Notes: generated by a model from the letters alone, not told the origin. 64,000 nucleotides of DNA from Acidovorax sp. 210-6 (GCF_010020825.1 NZ_JAACJE010000001.1:1860001-1924000); one strand, 5' to 3'. Positions 1 to 10,328 are shown, counted from the first letter of the stretch. A program made the numbers and translations.

Positions 1-1
1 G

Positions 2-166
2 GTGCTCGTGGCCGCCAAGAACAAGACCGACCCCATCAGCCGCTGGGCAGTGAGTCTGGCGCAGCGGCGGGGCTACTGGAAGGCCATCGTGGCCATTGCC
101 GCGAAGAACGCCCGCATGTGATGGGCCGTGCTCAGCAAGGGTGAAGACTTCCACCTGCCCGCCTGA
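2..166 (+). pseudogene. 3' fragment of an IS110-family transposase, interrupted by a stop
   Basis: Reading from base 2, the frame gives a C-terminal transposase tail with RRGYWKAIVAIAAKNARM and, after an in-frame TGA at 119-121, WAVLSKGEDFHLPA ending at the TGA of 164-166. The motif GYWKA..AIAAKNAR.WAVL..GE is typical of the C-terminus of IS110/IS902-type DEDD transposases, in which a Cys or similar residue usually sits where the internal stop is. The start lies outside the window, so only about 54 codons are seen. The internal stop (TGC or TGG to TGA) makes this a decayed remnant. It differs from the intact IS110-type element at 48650-50089. Confidence 0.65.
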
Positions 167-497
167 GCACCCGAATCCGGCGCCAAAAACCACAGAAACA
201 GGGAGGCATTGATTCGATTTTCTTCACTGCGTGCAACCAGCAACATCGATGAGTCAAGGTTGGACCTGCGCGGGGCGTGACCGATTAACTCAAGGAGATC
301 AGGGCCATCGGCCACAGCAAGGCGATGGCCATACTCGGCTAACGAATGGGTCCCCCGCGCGCGTCTTTCATCAGGGTCCGCTGCAACGAGCAGCTTCAAT
401 GACCGTTTGTAGTTTCGCTGTCCGCATCCCTTGCTCACACCGCAACGAAGCACTGGCGCAGAAGGTGAAAAGAATCAGGTCAATTCAAAAATGCATT
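167..497. other. no supported gene; probable transposon debris
   Basis: This stretch follows the transposase remnant. Open frames exist on both strands, but none has a ribosome binding site, a recognisable domain or codon use convincing enough to call. One broken frame reads EIRAIGHSKAMAILG, which may be debris of another mobile gene. I see no tRNA, inverted terminal repeat or promoter that I would defend. Confidence 0.4.
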
Positions 498-528
498 CCG
501 TGATCCATCGCTGCGCGATGCATCACGG
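498..528 (-). terminator. strong hairpin at the far end of the cassette array
   Basis: CCGTGATCCATCGC (498-511) and GCGATGCATCACGG (515-528) pair at 13 of 14 positions with a three-base loop. On the minus strand, the direction of cassette transcription, the hairpin is followed by AATGCATTTTTGAATTG. It therefore resembles a factor-independent terminator closing the array. An old recombination-site hairpin is the alternative. Confidence 0.5.
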
Positions 529-562
529 TGGGGAAAGCGTTTGACTTTTGGGGAGAAGCCCT

Positions 563-619
563 TGTAGGACAAGGTAAGCGGCCCGTCTTTGACGGGTCCG
601 CTTGACTGCCGGGTTAGAC
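563..619 (-). other. attC-like recombination site 2
   Basis: The minus strand carries the core GTCTAAC (619-613; GTTAGAC on plus). It is followed by a hairpin AAGCGG-A-CCCGTC / GACGGGCCGCTT (603-591 with 587-576) that has a single extrahelical base and a three-base loop. This matches the architecture of integron attC sites. The opposite core box near 563-570 (GTAGGACA on plus) does not fit RYYYAAC, so the site is half-degenerate. Translated in one frame, such sites give the [12 protein letters not shown] string seen at the end of many spurious Comamonadaceae ORFs, which I recall from general experience. Confidence 0.6.
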
Positions 620-710
620 CCGAAGGCCCAAAGGGCGGGCACTGAATTGACGACGGGCGCGGCCCGGGAAAAAGCACGGAGCCACGGAAGTGGCGCAATG
701 CTGCAAGAAC

Positions 711-766
711 GATAGTTACTAGCGCTTGCTGCACAAGCGCTGGAGGCCAAAAAGGCTAGCAACAGA
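711..766 (+). repeat. dispersed palindrome, copy A (in integron cassette 2)
   Basis: This stretch begins GATAGTTACT, followed by AGCGCTTG (721-728), a five-base loop and CAAGCGCT (734-741), then GGAGGCCAAAAAG. It shares the ATAGCTRCT-AGCGC-loop-GCGCT-GGCCAAAAA layout with ten other copies in the window. It occupies most of a cassette that has no convincing gene. Confidence 0.75.
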
Positions 767-876
767 GGAGGCGAATGCAGGCGAAGCCCAACGCAGCGCG
801 AGAACCCCCAAGGAGAAACCTTTGAGAAAGGGGAAGCACTGGAATAAACGCCGGCCTGCATGAAGTGGAATATGAA

Positions 877-935
877 GGGACTAAGGAATAAGTTCAGTCG
901 CCGCCGTAGGCGGGCGGCTGCGACGGTAGGTTAGA
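877..935 (-). other. attC-like recombination site 1
   Basis: Directly after the cassette gene's stop, the minus strand reads TTCTAAC, then GTCGCAGCCGCC, a short loop and GGCGGCGAC, ending in a degenerate second core (GACTAAGG on plus, 879-886). The size of about 59 bp, the position at the 3' end of the cassette gene and the imperfect hairpin all fit attC. The core boxes differ from GTTRRRY/RYYYAAC at one or two positions. Confidence 0.55.
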
Positions 936-940
936 AAAAA

Positions 941-1693
941 TCACTGGAACTCTTTTACGGTGCCGTCCGCAAACAATATTTTCTTCGTGTTAAATTGAAT
1001 TTTTATGTTTTGCAAGTCTTCGTTTCTTAGTCTCTTGTGCTTGTCAATAAATTGGTTGTAATTTATTTGGCCTGCCCATTCTAGATTGGAATTCATCGCC
1101 ACTGGATCATTTATAGCTATGTTGGCTGAGAGAATTATGTTATCGAGCAAGTCGGTAAATACGATATTCCCATCAAAGGCCCGAATATCGCCATTTGTAA
1201 GATTTCTAAAATTTATGGTGAACGTAATCGCATCGTCCAACCCTATTCTGTAATTGGCTTCTTGGAATCCCTTTTTCTCAAGATTCACGGATAGCGGGGG
1301 TGGCACCTTTGGTTTTGCTACAGGTGGCGTAACCTTCTTTCGTTCGGGCTGTGTAGGGCTTAGGGCTGTACTAAAGCCTTTTGTGATGCCTTCTGCCGCC
1401 ACCTGGAAGGTTTGACGTAGTTCATATTTAATATGTTCGCGACCAGCAAAATATCCAATAACCAAACCTATAAAAATTGGAATAGCCCATGGCGGGATAT
1501 TAAATCGTTTGCTGGCAGTCTCGTGGAGCTCGCTATCCTCTACTGAGGATGTGGTTTTCCTGGGTGAGGTTGATATTGGCGCAGTAGTGCTAGGCGGACG
1601 ATACTTGTTGTAAACAATACCGCAGTTAGGACATTCATATTCAGGTGCTTTATCTGTAGGTTTTCTCTCATAAGAGCATTTTGGGCACTTCAT
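941..1693 (-). CDS. integron cassette protein: zinc ribbon, one membrane helix, C-terminal beta domain
   Basis: This 250-residue protein is of unknown function. The N-terminus carries a zinc ribbon with C3-x2-C6 and C21-x2-C24. A Ser/Thr/Pro-rich linker follows, then one hydrophobic helix at about residues 68-84 (PPWAIPIFIGLVIGYFAG). A Pro/Lys-rich linker comes next, then a roughly 110-residue domain with alternating hydrophobics (DDAITFTINFRNL, FDGNIVFTDLL) that looks like a beta sandwich. The ribbon would face the cytoplasm and the beta domain the periplasm. AGGGGG precedes the ATG by five bases. The gene is much richer in A+T than the rest of the window and ends just before an attC-like site, so it was acquired as a cassette. 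I do not recognise a named family. Confidence 0.8.
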   Translation of the reverse strand: MKCPKCSYERKPTDKAPEYECPNCGIVYNKYRPPSTTAPISTSPRKTTSSVEDSELHETASKRFNIPPWAIPIFIGLVIGYFAGREHIKYELRQTFQVAAEGITKGFSTALSPTQPERKKVTPPVAKPKVPPPLSVNLEKKGFQEANYRIGLDDAITFTINFRNLTNGDIRAFDGNIVFTDLLDNIILSANIAINDPVAMNSNLEWAGQINYNQFIDKHKRLRNEDLQNIKIQFNTKKILFADGTVKEFQ

Positions 1694-1836
1694 ATATTCC
1701 CCCTGAGGTATTTGATCTAACTAGAATTAGACGATAGCCATCGTAAGCTAGTTGGTCTGCCAAAACAAGATGTATCGATTGGTACACAGGGATAGTACCG
1801 AGATGATGATGTTTAGGCAAACCTAAAATTTTCCGG
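1694..1836. other. attI side of the integron and integrase leader
   Basis: On the minus strand GTTAGAT (1721-1715) matches the GTTRRRY crossover core where the first cassette joins attI. Between it and the integrase lie the inverted repeats GGTAC/GTACC (1781-1785, 1795-1799) and TTTAGG/CCTAAA (1812-1817, 1822-1827). These may be integrase or regulator contacts. The cassette promoter Pc is expected here or inside intI, but I cannot identify it with confidence. No clear LexA box was found. Confidence 0.5.
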
Positions 1837-1926
1837 ATGACATAGTCTTCAGATTATCCTGCACCCGCTGCACCCGCTGCACCTGCCGCGTCGGGGATCG
1901 CGCCAGCGCCCAAGCTGCTGGATCGT

Positions 1927-2880
1927 TTGCGTGATCATCTGCGCACGCGCCATTACAGCATTCGCACCGAGACGGCTTATGTCGATTGGGCGCGGCGCTT
2001 TATCCTGTTTCACGGCAAGCGCCATCCGCAAGAGATGGGCGCTGTGGAGGTGGAAGCTTTTTTGACGCATCTGGCGGTGCAGCGCCAGGTGTCTGCATCA
2101 ACCCAGAACCAGGCCAAGGCTGCGATTTTGTATCTGTATAAACAGGTGCTGGGTGTGGATTTGCCTTGGTTGGACGGTGTGGTGCAGGCGAAGGCGCCCA
2201 GGCGCCTGCCGGTGGTGCTGACGGCCACCGAGGTGCGTACGTTGTTGTTGCACATGCAGGGCACGACCGGGCTGATTGCGCAGTTGCTGTATGGCACGGG
2301 TATGCGCTTGCTCGAAGCCCTGCGCCTGCGCGTCAAGGATGTGGAATTTGCCCGGCGCGAAATTGTGATTCGAGAAGGCAAAGGCAACAAAGACCGCATC
2401 ACCGTGCTGCCCGAAAACCTGATCCAGCCTTTGCAGCAGCAATTGCAAAAGGCGCGGGCGCTGCACGAAAAGGATATCGAGGCGGGTTTTGGCCGTGTGC
2501 ATTTGCCGCATGCACTGGCGGTGAAGTACGCCAACGCAGATCGCAGCTGGGCCTGGCAATGGGTGTTTCCGTCGCCGGTGCGCTCCGTTGATCCGCGCCC
2601 CGATGCGGTGACGGGCGCTTTGCTGGAGCGGCGCCACCATGTGTACCCGGAGTCGGTGCAGCGCGCGGTGCGCGAGGCAGCCCGGCTGGCGCAGATCGAC
2701 AAGCCGGTCAGTCCGCATGTGCTGCGCCATTCCTTTCCCACGCATTTGCTGCAGGCGGGCTACGACATCCGTACGGTGCAGGAGCTGCTGGGCCATGCCG
2801 ATGTGAGCACCACCATGGTTTACACGCATGTGCTCAACAAGGGCGGGCGCGGGGTGCTCAGCCCGCTTGATGCCCTGTAA
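1927..2880 (+). CDS. intI: integron integrase (IntI-type tyrosine recombinase)
   Basis: This tyrosine recombinase joins attI and attC sites. The catalytic set is visible: Arg in GTGMR, Lys in the EGKGNKDR turn, [17 protein letters not shown] and the nucleophile Tyr in MVYTH. The IntI-specific insertion ([19 protein letters not shown]) between the two halves separates it from XerC/XerD. The start given is a TTG, because no ATG or GTG lies in frame after a TAG at 1843-1845. Upstream in the same frame, ATG ACA TAG at 1837 is followed by codons for a Pro/Ala-rich leader and [10 protein letters not shown]. That segment aligns with the N-terminus of known IntI proteins, which suggests a nonsense mutation at codon 3. 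The usual Ala in LRHSFATHLL is Pro here. Activity is doubtful. Confidence 0.85.
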   Translation: MRDHLRTRHYSIRTETAYVDWARRFILFHGKRHPQEMGAVEVEAFLTHLAVQRQVSASTQNQAKAAILYLYKQVLGVDLPWLDGVVQAKAPRRLPVVLTATEVRTLLLHMQGTTGLIAQLLYGTGMRLLEALRLRVKDVEFARREIVIREGKGNKDRITVLPENLIQPLQQQLQKARALHEKDIEAGFGRVHLPHALAVKYANADRSWAWQWVFPSPVRSVDPRPDAVTGALLERRHHVYPESVQRAVREAARLAQIDKPVSPHVLRHSFPTHLLQAGYDIRTVQELLGHADVSTTMVYTHVLNKGGRGVLSPLDAL

Positions 2881-2884
2881 AGCA

Positions 2885-2912
2885 CAAAGGCCCGTCACCG
2901 GGCCTTTGTTTT
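2885..2912. terminator. bidirectional terminator between intI and gcvP
   Basis: CAAAGGCCCG (2885-2894) and CGGGCCTTTG (2899-2908) form a perfect ten-base stem with loop TCAC, followed on plus by TTTT. It lies four bases after the integrase stop and between convergent genes, so it can end both transcripts. Confidence 0.85.
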
Positions 2913-2950
2913 CATCAAGCAGCGCCACCCCGGCGCTGCATCAGCGCGCT

Positions 2951-5845
<2,895 letters not shown>

Positions 5846-5862
5846 GGCGGAACCAGTCTGGA

Positions 5863-5965
5863 GTGCTATTGAAATAGGAGCTTCTTGCGCCCGAATTCAG
5901 GCGGATTCAAATATTTTTGTATCTGAATGTGCCTGAATGCGTGCGCTGGCTGCTATGGTTTTTGA
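5863..5965 (+). repeat. dispersed palindrome, copy B (between gcvH and gcvP)
   Basis: TGCTATTGAAATAGGAGCTT is followed by CTTGCGC, a central part with GGATTCAAA and TCTGAATGTGCCTGAA, then TGCGCTGGCTGCTATGGTTT. The left half aligns with the shared TGCTATT...TAGCT.CT.GCGC core, and the right half looks like a second, inverted copy. It lies inside the gcvTHP transcript and may affect stability or relative expression of gcvP. Confidence 0.6.
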
Positions 5966-5976
5966 AGCCGGTGCGC

Positions 5977-6351
5977 TCAGGCGCTGGCAGAGAAGCTCGA
6001 ATACGCGGTCTCGTCCATCAGGCCGTCGAGCTGGGCGGGCTCGGACAGCTTGACCTTGAAGAACCAGCCCGCGCCCAGCGGGTCGGAGTTGGCCAGCGAC
6101 GGGTCGGCGCGCAGTGCCTCGTTCACTTCCACCACCTCTCCCGAAACGGGCATGTACACATCGGCAGCAGCCTTCACGGACTCGACCACGCCGGCCACGT
6201 CGCCCTGGGCAAACGTGGTGCCCACGGCGGGCAAGTCCACGAACACCACGTCACCCAGGGCGTCCTGGGCGTGCAGCGTGATGCCGACCACGGCAGCGTT
6301 GGCATCAGCGGCGTTGATCCACTCGTGGTCTTTGGAATATTTGATGGTCAT
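5977..6351 (-). CDS. gcvH: glycine cleavage system H protein
   Basis: This is the 124-residue lipoyl carrier that shuttles the methylamine group between P-, T- and L-proteins. The lipoylated lysine is K60 in VVESVKAAADVYMPVSGEV. The start MTIKYSKDHEW is the family's usual N-terminus. The longer open frame upstream is not used, because it runs through the 55 bp gap to gcvT. It sits between gcvT and gcvP on the same strand and is under the same riboswitch. Confidence 0.97.
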   Translation of the reverse strand: MTIKYSKDHEWINAADANAAVVGITLHAQDALGDVVFVDLPAVGTTFAQGDVAGVVESVKAAADVYMPVSGEVVEVNEALRADPSLANSDPLGAGWFFKVKLSEPAQLDGLMDETAYSSFSASA

Positions 6352-6406
6352 GGGAAAAGCTCCTGAAAGATGAAGGGAATCCGGAATGTAGCCTGCGCCA
6401 GGGGCG

Positions 6407-7543
6407 TTAGCCGCGGTAGTAGCGCGTGGGCACGAAGGGGGTGGCGCAGACTTCCATGGGCACGGCCTTGCCGCGCACGATGGCGTTGACGCGCGTGCCG
6501 ATGGCGGCATGCTGGGCGTCCACATAGGCCAGGGCGATGGGCTTGTCGAAGCTGGGGCCGAGCAGGCCGCTGGTGACTTCGCCGATCTTCTGGCCGCCTT
6601 CGCTCTGCAGCTCGGTGTGCTCGCGCACGGGCACGCGCTCCAGGGCCACCAGGCCCACGCGCTTGCGCGCCACGCTGGCCGGGTTGTCGAGCTGGGCCAG
6701 CACCTTGTCGGCACCAGGGAAGCCGCCCGCGCGCGCGCCGCCGGTGCGGCGCACCTTCTGCATGGCCCAGTTCAGCGCGGCCTCCACGGGCGTGGTCGTG
6801 GTGTCGATGTCGTTGCCGTAGAGGCACAGGCCGGCCTCCAGGCGCAGCGAGTTGCGTGCGCCCAGGCCGATGGGCTTGACCTCGGGTTGTGCCAGCAGCG
6901 CGCGCGCCAGGGTGTCGGCCTGCGCGGCGGGCACGGAGATCTCGAAGCCGTCTTCGCCGGTGTAGCCGCTGCGCGTAACGAAGCAGTCGCAGCCCGCAAT
7001 CTGGAAGTTGCCGCCGGTCATGAACACCAGCTTCTCCACGCCGGGCGCCAGGCGTGCCAGGGCCATGGCCGCCTGCGGGCCCTGCAGGGCGAGCAGGGCA
7101 TGGTCGGGCAGCGGAACCACCTGGCAGCGCTGGCCGATGCGCGCCTGGATGTGGGCGATGTCGCCCACCTTGCAGGCGCCGTTGACGATGACGAACAGCT
7201 CGTCCTGCGCCACGCGGAAGAACATCAGGTCGTCGATGATGCCGCCCTCGTCGTTGAGCAGCAGGCCGTAGCGCTGCTTGCCCACGGGCAGGTCGATCAC
7301 GTCCACGGGCATCAGGCTCTCGAAGGCGGCAGCAGCATCGGGGCCGACCAGGCGCAACTGGCCCATGTGCGAGACGTCGAACAGGCCGGCTTTCTCCCGC
7401 GTGTGCAGGTGCTCGGCCATCAGGCCCGCAGGGTATTGCACGGGCATGGAGTAACCGGCGAACGGCACCATGCGGGCGCCCAGTTCGATGTGCAGCGCGT
7501 TGAGGGGCGTGGTGAGCAGGGGTGCGGCGGCAGGTGCGGACAT
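6407..7543 (-). CDS. gcvT: aminomethyltransferase, T-protein of the glycine cleavage system
   Basis: The 378-residue tetrahydrofolate-dependent enzyme releases ammonia from the methylamine-loaded H-protein and forms methylene-THF. The N-terminal folate-binding part carries LHIELGARMVPFAGYSMPVQ and LFDVSHMGQ. The conserved RSGYTGEDGFEI and ARNSLRLEAGLCLYGNDID blocks follow in order. It is first in the gcv operon and its leader contains the tandem glycine riboswitch, so expression should rise with glycine. Confidence 0.97.
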   Translation of the reverse strand: MSAPAAAPLLTTPLNALHIELGARMVPFAGYSMPVQYPAGLMAEHLHTREKAGLFDVSHMGQLRLVGPDAAAAFESLMPVDVIDLPVGKQRYGLLLNDEGGIIDDLMFFRVAQDELFVIVNGACKVGDIAHIQARIGQRCQVVPLPDHALLALQGPQAAMALARLAPGVEKLVFMTGGNFQIAGCDCFVTRSGYTGEDGFEISVPAAQADTLARALLAQPEVKPIGLGARNSLRLEAGLCLYGNDIDTTTTPVEAALNWAMQKVRRTGGARAGGFPGADKVLAQLDNPASVARKRVGLVALERVPVREHTELQSEGGQKIGEVTSGLLGPSFDKPIALAYVDAQHAAIGTRVNAIVRGKAVPMEVCATPFVPTRYYRG

Positions 7544-7594
7544 AACAACTCCAGGGCAAATGGGGGCCGTGGCACCAATGCCACGGGATTTGCC

Positions 7595-7823
7595 CTGCTG
7601 TCCGCTTTACCTGAGAGATTCACCGCTGCGCCCTGGCTGGCCCGCGCGGCTTGCTCCTTCGGTGGGTGGCCTGTGCGTTGCGCGCGGCCACCTCTCTCCA
7701 GCAAGGGAACGCCCGCATCCCTGCGGGCGGTTGCCAGTCCTTTTGCCTGAGCGTTCGGCGGGTGCCTGCGCCTTCGGCGGTGCTGCTCGCGGGTGGCGGA
7801 GCACTCTCTCCTGACGAAGGCGC
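7595..7823 (-). promoter_or_regulatory. tandem glycine riboswitch upstream of gcvT
   Basis: On the minus strand two aptamers follow each other. The first opens with GGAGAGAGTGCTCC (about 7813-7800) and contains CTCAGGCAAAAGGAC (about 7752-7738). The second opens with CTGGAGAGAGGTGGCC and closes with AATCTCTCAGGTAAAGCGGAC. The GGAGAG...AGGCAAA and GGAGAG...AGGTAAA pairings are the hallmark of the glycine riboswitch. The two copies are joined by a short linker. It begins about 280 bp before the gcvT start and is expected to switch on gcvTHP when glycine is bound. Confidence 0.95.
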
Positions 7824-7902
7824 GATTCTACCTGCAATGCCTGCTGCGCCGCAGGGATTTTTGCCTCCAGCCACCGCGGGGCAGGCTCCAAAAGCAAGCG
7901 CC

Positions 7903-7930
7903 CCGACTGGCGGTAACCAGCCGGGGCCTT
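7903..7930 (-). other. hairpin upstream of the glycine riboswitch
   Basis: GCCCCGACTGG and CCAGCCGGGGC pair around a short loop in the gcvT/lrp intergenic region. It may be a terminator for leftward transcription or part of the transcript leader. No long T-run follows on plus, and a weak CTTGCTTTT follows on minus. Confidence 0.3.
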
Positions 7931-7999
7931 GGTATTTCATGCGTTCCGGTAAGAGCGCCTTAATGCAGCAAAGTATGCCAGCAGGTTGGCAGACAAATT

Positions 8000-8052
8000 T
8001 GCTTTGTTTTCAGTCTTTGGTCCGATTTGCAGCAAAATTTGCTTCATGGCAG
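8000..8052. promoter_or_regulatory. AT-rich operator-like repeats between gcvT and the Lrp-family gene
   Basis: The sequence carries AATTTGCTTTG (about 8001-8011), GATTTGCAGCAAAATTTGCT (about 8025-8044) and nearby GCAAA/TTTGC inverted arms directly before an Lrp/AsnC gene. Lrp-family proteins often bind such degenerate AT-rich dyads in their own promoters. Autoregulation, and possibly gcv control, is inferred from position only. Confidence 0.35.
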
Positions 8053-8075
8053 CGTTGTGCCAAATAATCCACCGC

Positions 8076-8534
8076 ATGGACCGTCTCGACAAAAAAATCC
8101 TCGCCGTACTGCAGGCCAACGCCCGCGCCAGCCTGCAAGAGATTGGCCAGGCCGTGGGCCTGAGCCCCTCGCCCTGCTGGAGCCGCATCAAGAAGATGGA
8201 GGATTCCGGGGTGATCGAGGGCTACACCGTGCGCCTCAATCCCCAGGCGCTGGACCTGTCCGACACGGTGCTGGTGCAGGTCACACTCGACAGCCATTCC
8301 GACAACACGCTGGAGAAATTTGGCGAACTGCTGGCCAGCATTCCCGAGGTGATCGAGGCGCACCTGGTGTCGGGCGACTACGACTACCTGCTGCGCGTGG
8401 TGGTGAAGGACACGCGCGACTACGAGCGCCTGCTGCGTGAGAAGCTTTACAAGATCAAGGGCATCCGCCACAGCCGCTCCAGCTTTGTGCTGCGCACGCT
8501 GAAGAAGGCCGATCTGCCGCTGTCCGTGGCTTGA
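8076..8534 (+). CDS. Lrp/AsnC-family transcriptional regulator
   Basis: This 152-residue regulator has an N-terminal winged helix-turn-helix (LDKKILAVLQANARASLQEIG, with recognition helix around SPSPCWSRIKKME) and a C-terminal RAM ligand-binding domain (SGDYDYLLRVVVKDTRDYE). The start MDRLDKKIL at 8076 matches the family's N-terminus. The open frame extends further upstream but would add an unlikely leader. It is divergent from the riboswitch-controlled gcvTHP operon, so an amino-acid-responsive role, perhaps on gcv or itself, is likely. The specific effector is not known. Confidence 0.92.
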   Translation: MDRLDKKILAVLQANARASLQEIGQAVGLSPSPCWSRIKKMEDSGVIEGYTVRLNPQALDLSDTVLVQVTLDSHSDNTLEKFGELLASIPEVIEAHLVSGDYDYLLRVVVKDTRDYERLLREKLYKIKGIRHSRSSFVLRTLKKADLPLSVA

Positions 8535-8538
8535 TATC

Positions 8539-8600
8539 CAATAAAAAAATAGCTGCTGGCGCTTGCAGGTAAAGCGCGAGCAGCTATCGTTTTGATAGTG
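8539..8600. repeat. dispersed palindrome, copy C (convergent gene end)
   Basis: ATAGCTGCTGGCGCTT (8549-8564) pairs with AAGCGCGAGCAGCTAT (8572-8587) almost perfectly around GCAGGTA. AT-rich TAAAAAAAT and CGTTTTGATAG flank it. It lies between the Lrp-family gene (+) and the ABC ATPase gene (-), both ending here. It is well placed to work as a bidirectional terminator. Confidence 0.8.
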
Positions 8601-8620
8601 TGGTGGCGGGCGATCCGGTG

Positions 8621-9415
8621 TCAGCCCAGCAACAAGGCGTCGTCGGCCAGCTTCTCGCCGCGCACCTTTTCGAACATGTGCAGCAAGTCGGGCACGTCCA
8701 GGCGCCTGCGTTCGTCACCCGACACATCCAGCACCACCTGGCCCTGGTGCAGCATCACGGTGCGCTCGCCCACGTCGAGGGCCTGGCGCATGCTGTGCGT
8801 CACCATCATGGTGGTGAGCTTTTGCTCGGCCACGATGCGCTCGGTCAGGCGCAGCACGAAGTCGGCGGTGCGCGGGTCGAGTGCGGCGGTGTGCTCGTCG
8901 AGCAACAGGATGCGCGAGGGCTGCAGCGCCGCCATCAGCAGGCTCACGGCCTGGCGCTGGCCGCCCGAGAGCAGGCCAATGCGGTCGGTCAGGCGGTTTT
9001 CCAGCCCCAGGCCCAGCGTGGCCAGGCGCTCGCGAAAGCCTTCGCGCATGGACGCCTTGACGGCGCGGCCCAGGTTGCGGAACGTGCCGCGGCGCTGTGC
9101 CAGCGCCATGTTCTCTTCGATGGTGAGGTCTTCGCAGGTGCCGGCCATCGGGTCCTGGAAGACGCGGGCCACGCGCTCGGCACGGGCCCACACGGGCATG
9201 CGCGTGACGTCCACGCCATCGATGGCGATGCGGCCGCTGTCCACCGTCTGGTCGCCCGAGATGGCGTTGAGAAAGGTGGACTTGCCGGCGCCATTGGAGC
9301 CGATGACGGTGACGAATTGCCCGGCCGGAATGTCCAGCGACATGCCGCGCAATGCGCGGGTTTCGATCGGCGTGCCGGGGTTGAAGGTGATTTCGAGGTG
9401 TTGGGCGCTCAGCAT
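8621..9415 (-). CDS. ABC transporter ATP-binding protein
   Basis: This 264-residue ATPase energises an importer. Walker A is GSNGAGKST (about residues 39-47), the signature LSGGQRQ and Walker B RILLLDEHTAAL follow in order, and the H-loop is in MMVTHSM. It is the last gene of a binding protein-permease-ATPase operon. The partners are of the TrpX/TrpY kind, so this is the TrpZ-like subunit of an importer for tryptophan, tyrosine or a related compound. Substrate is inferred from family only. Confidence 0.93.
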   Translation of the reverse strand: MLSAQHLEITFNPGTPIETRALRGMSLDIPAGQFVTVIGSNGAGKSTFLNAISGDQTVDSGRIAIDGVDVTRMPVWARAERVARVFQDPMAGTCEDLTIEENMALAQRRGTFRNLGRAVKASMREGFRERLATLGLGLENRLTDRIGLLSGGQRQAVSLLMAALQPSRILLLDEHTAALDPRTADFVLRLTERIVAEQKLTTMMVTHSMRQALDVGERTVMLHQGQVVLDVSGDERRRLDVPDLLHMFEKVRGEKLADDALLLG

Positions 9416-9437
9416 GGGGCTCTTTCGGTGCGCGGGT

Positions 9438-10328
9438 TCAGGACGGCTTGCGCTTGGCGAACTTGCGCTTGAGCTGCGGAATCACCAGCGCCACGGCCAC
9501 CAGCACGGCGGTGACCAGGTTCAGGTCTTGTGCCTTGAGGCCGATGAAGTCGCTGTTGAGCGCCAGGGCAATGAAGAAGCGGTAGGCGATGGCGCCAATG
9601 ATCACCGCCAGCGTGGCATAAATCAGGCGGCGCGAGGGCAGGATGCTCTCGCCCACGATCACGGCAGCCAGGCCGATGACGATGGTGCCGATGCCCATGG
9701 AAATGTCCGAGCCGCCCTGCGTCTGCGCAAACAGCGCACCCGCCAGGCCCACCAGCCCGTTGGAGATGGCCATGCCCAGCAGCAGCATGGCGCCGGTGTT
9801 CACGCCCTGCGCGCGGGCCATGCGTGCGTTCGAGCCGGTGGCGCGAATGGCCAGGCCGCGTTCGGTGGCAAAGAACCAGTCCAGCAGCAGCTTGGCGGCC
9901 ACCACGATGACGGCGAGGATCAGCGGGCGTGCAATGTAGTCCTGCATGCCTTCGGGCTGCAGCAGCACGAACAGCGTGGGGTCGTTGATGAGCGGCACGT
10001 TGGGCCCGCCCATGATGCGCAGGTTGATGGAGTACAGCGCAATCATCATCAATATGCTGGCCAGCAGGTCCATGATCTTGAGCTTGACGTTGAGCCAGCC
10101 GGTAATCAGCCCGGCCACGGCGCCAGCCGCCGTGGCGGCCAGTGTGGCCACCCAGGCATTGGTGCCAGTGGAAATCAGAATGGCGCAGACGGCGCCCCCC
10201 AGCGGAAAGCTGCCATCCACCGTGAGGTCAGGAAAGCGCAGCAGCCGGAACGAAATGAAAACGCCCAGGGCCACCAGGCTGAAGATCAGGCCGATTTCAA
10301 CGGCGCCGAGCAGGGAAAAGAAGGACAT
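9438..10328 (-). CDS. ABC transporter permease (LivH/TrpY-like)
   Basis: The roughly 296-residue membrane protein has about eight or nine hydrophobic helices and the permease loop around ATGSNARMARAQGVN that contacts the ATPase. The start MSFFSLLGAVEIGLIF at 10328 is preferred to the upstream in-frame ATG at 10379, because it begins right at the first helix. The stop is 22 bp upstream of the ATPase start. The C-terminus is basic (LKRKFAKRKPS). It belongs to the branched-chain-type permease superfamily. Confidence 0.93.
   Translation of the reverse strand: MSFFSLLGAVEIGLIFSLVALGVFISFRLLRFPDLTVDGSFPLGGAVCAILISTGTNAWVATLAATAAGAVAGLITGWLNVKLKIMDLLASILMMIALYSINLRIMGGPNVPLINDPTLFVLLQPEGMQDYIARPLILAVIVVAAKLLLDWFFATERGLAIRATGSNARMARAQGVNTGAMLLLGMAISNGLVGLAGALFAQTQGGSDISMGIGTIVIGLAAVIVGESILPSRRLIYATLAVIIGAIAYRFFIALALNSDFIGLKAQDLNLVTAVLVAVALVIPQLKRKFAKRKPS

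Larger units (their letters stand above)
563..2880. mobile_element. chromosomal integron: intI, attI side and two cassettes
   Basis: An integrase of the integron type at 1927-2880 (+) has, next to its 5' end, genes facing the other way and separated by attC-like hairpins. This is the canonical integron layout. The attI/cassette junction GTTAGAT is at 1721-1715 on the minus strand and attC-like sites lie at 877-935 and 563-619. Cassette 1 carries one AT-rich gene. Cassette 2 has no convincing gene but holds a dispersed palindrome. The array is short and both attC sites look degenerate, so it may no longer be mobile. The boundary on the left is inferred. Confidence 0.75.

Noticed and set aside
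73-453. Long minus-strand open frame opposite the transposase remnant
   Set aside because: It is the antisense shadow of the IS110-type C-terminus, with no start signal or domain.
523-861. 112-codon minus-strand open frame in the second cassette
   Set aside because: It runs through an attC-like site ([12 protein letters not shown] tail) and the palindrome. Such ORFs are typical recombination-site artefacts.
1861-1886. CRISPR-like direct repeats (GCACCCGCTGCACCC)
   Set aside because: They are a short Ala-Pro coding repeat at the integrase 5' end without spacers.
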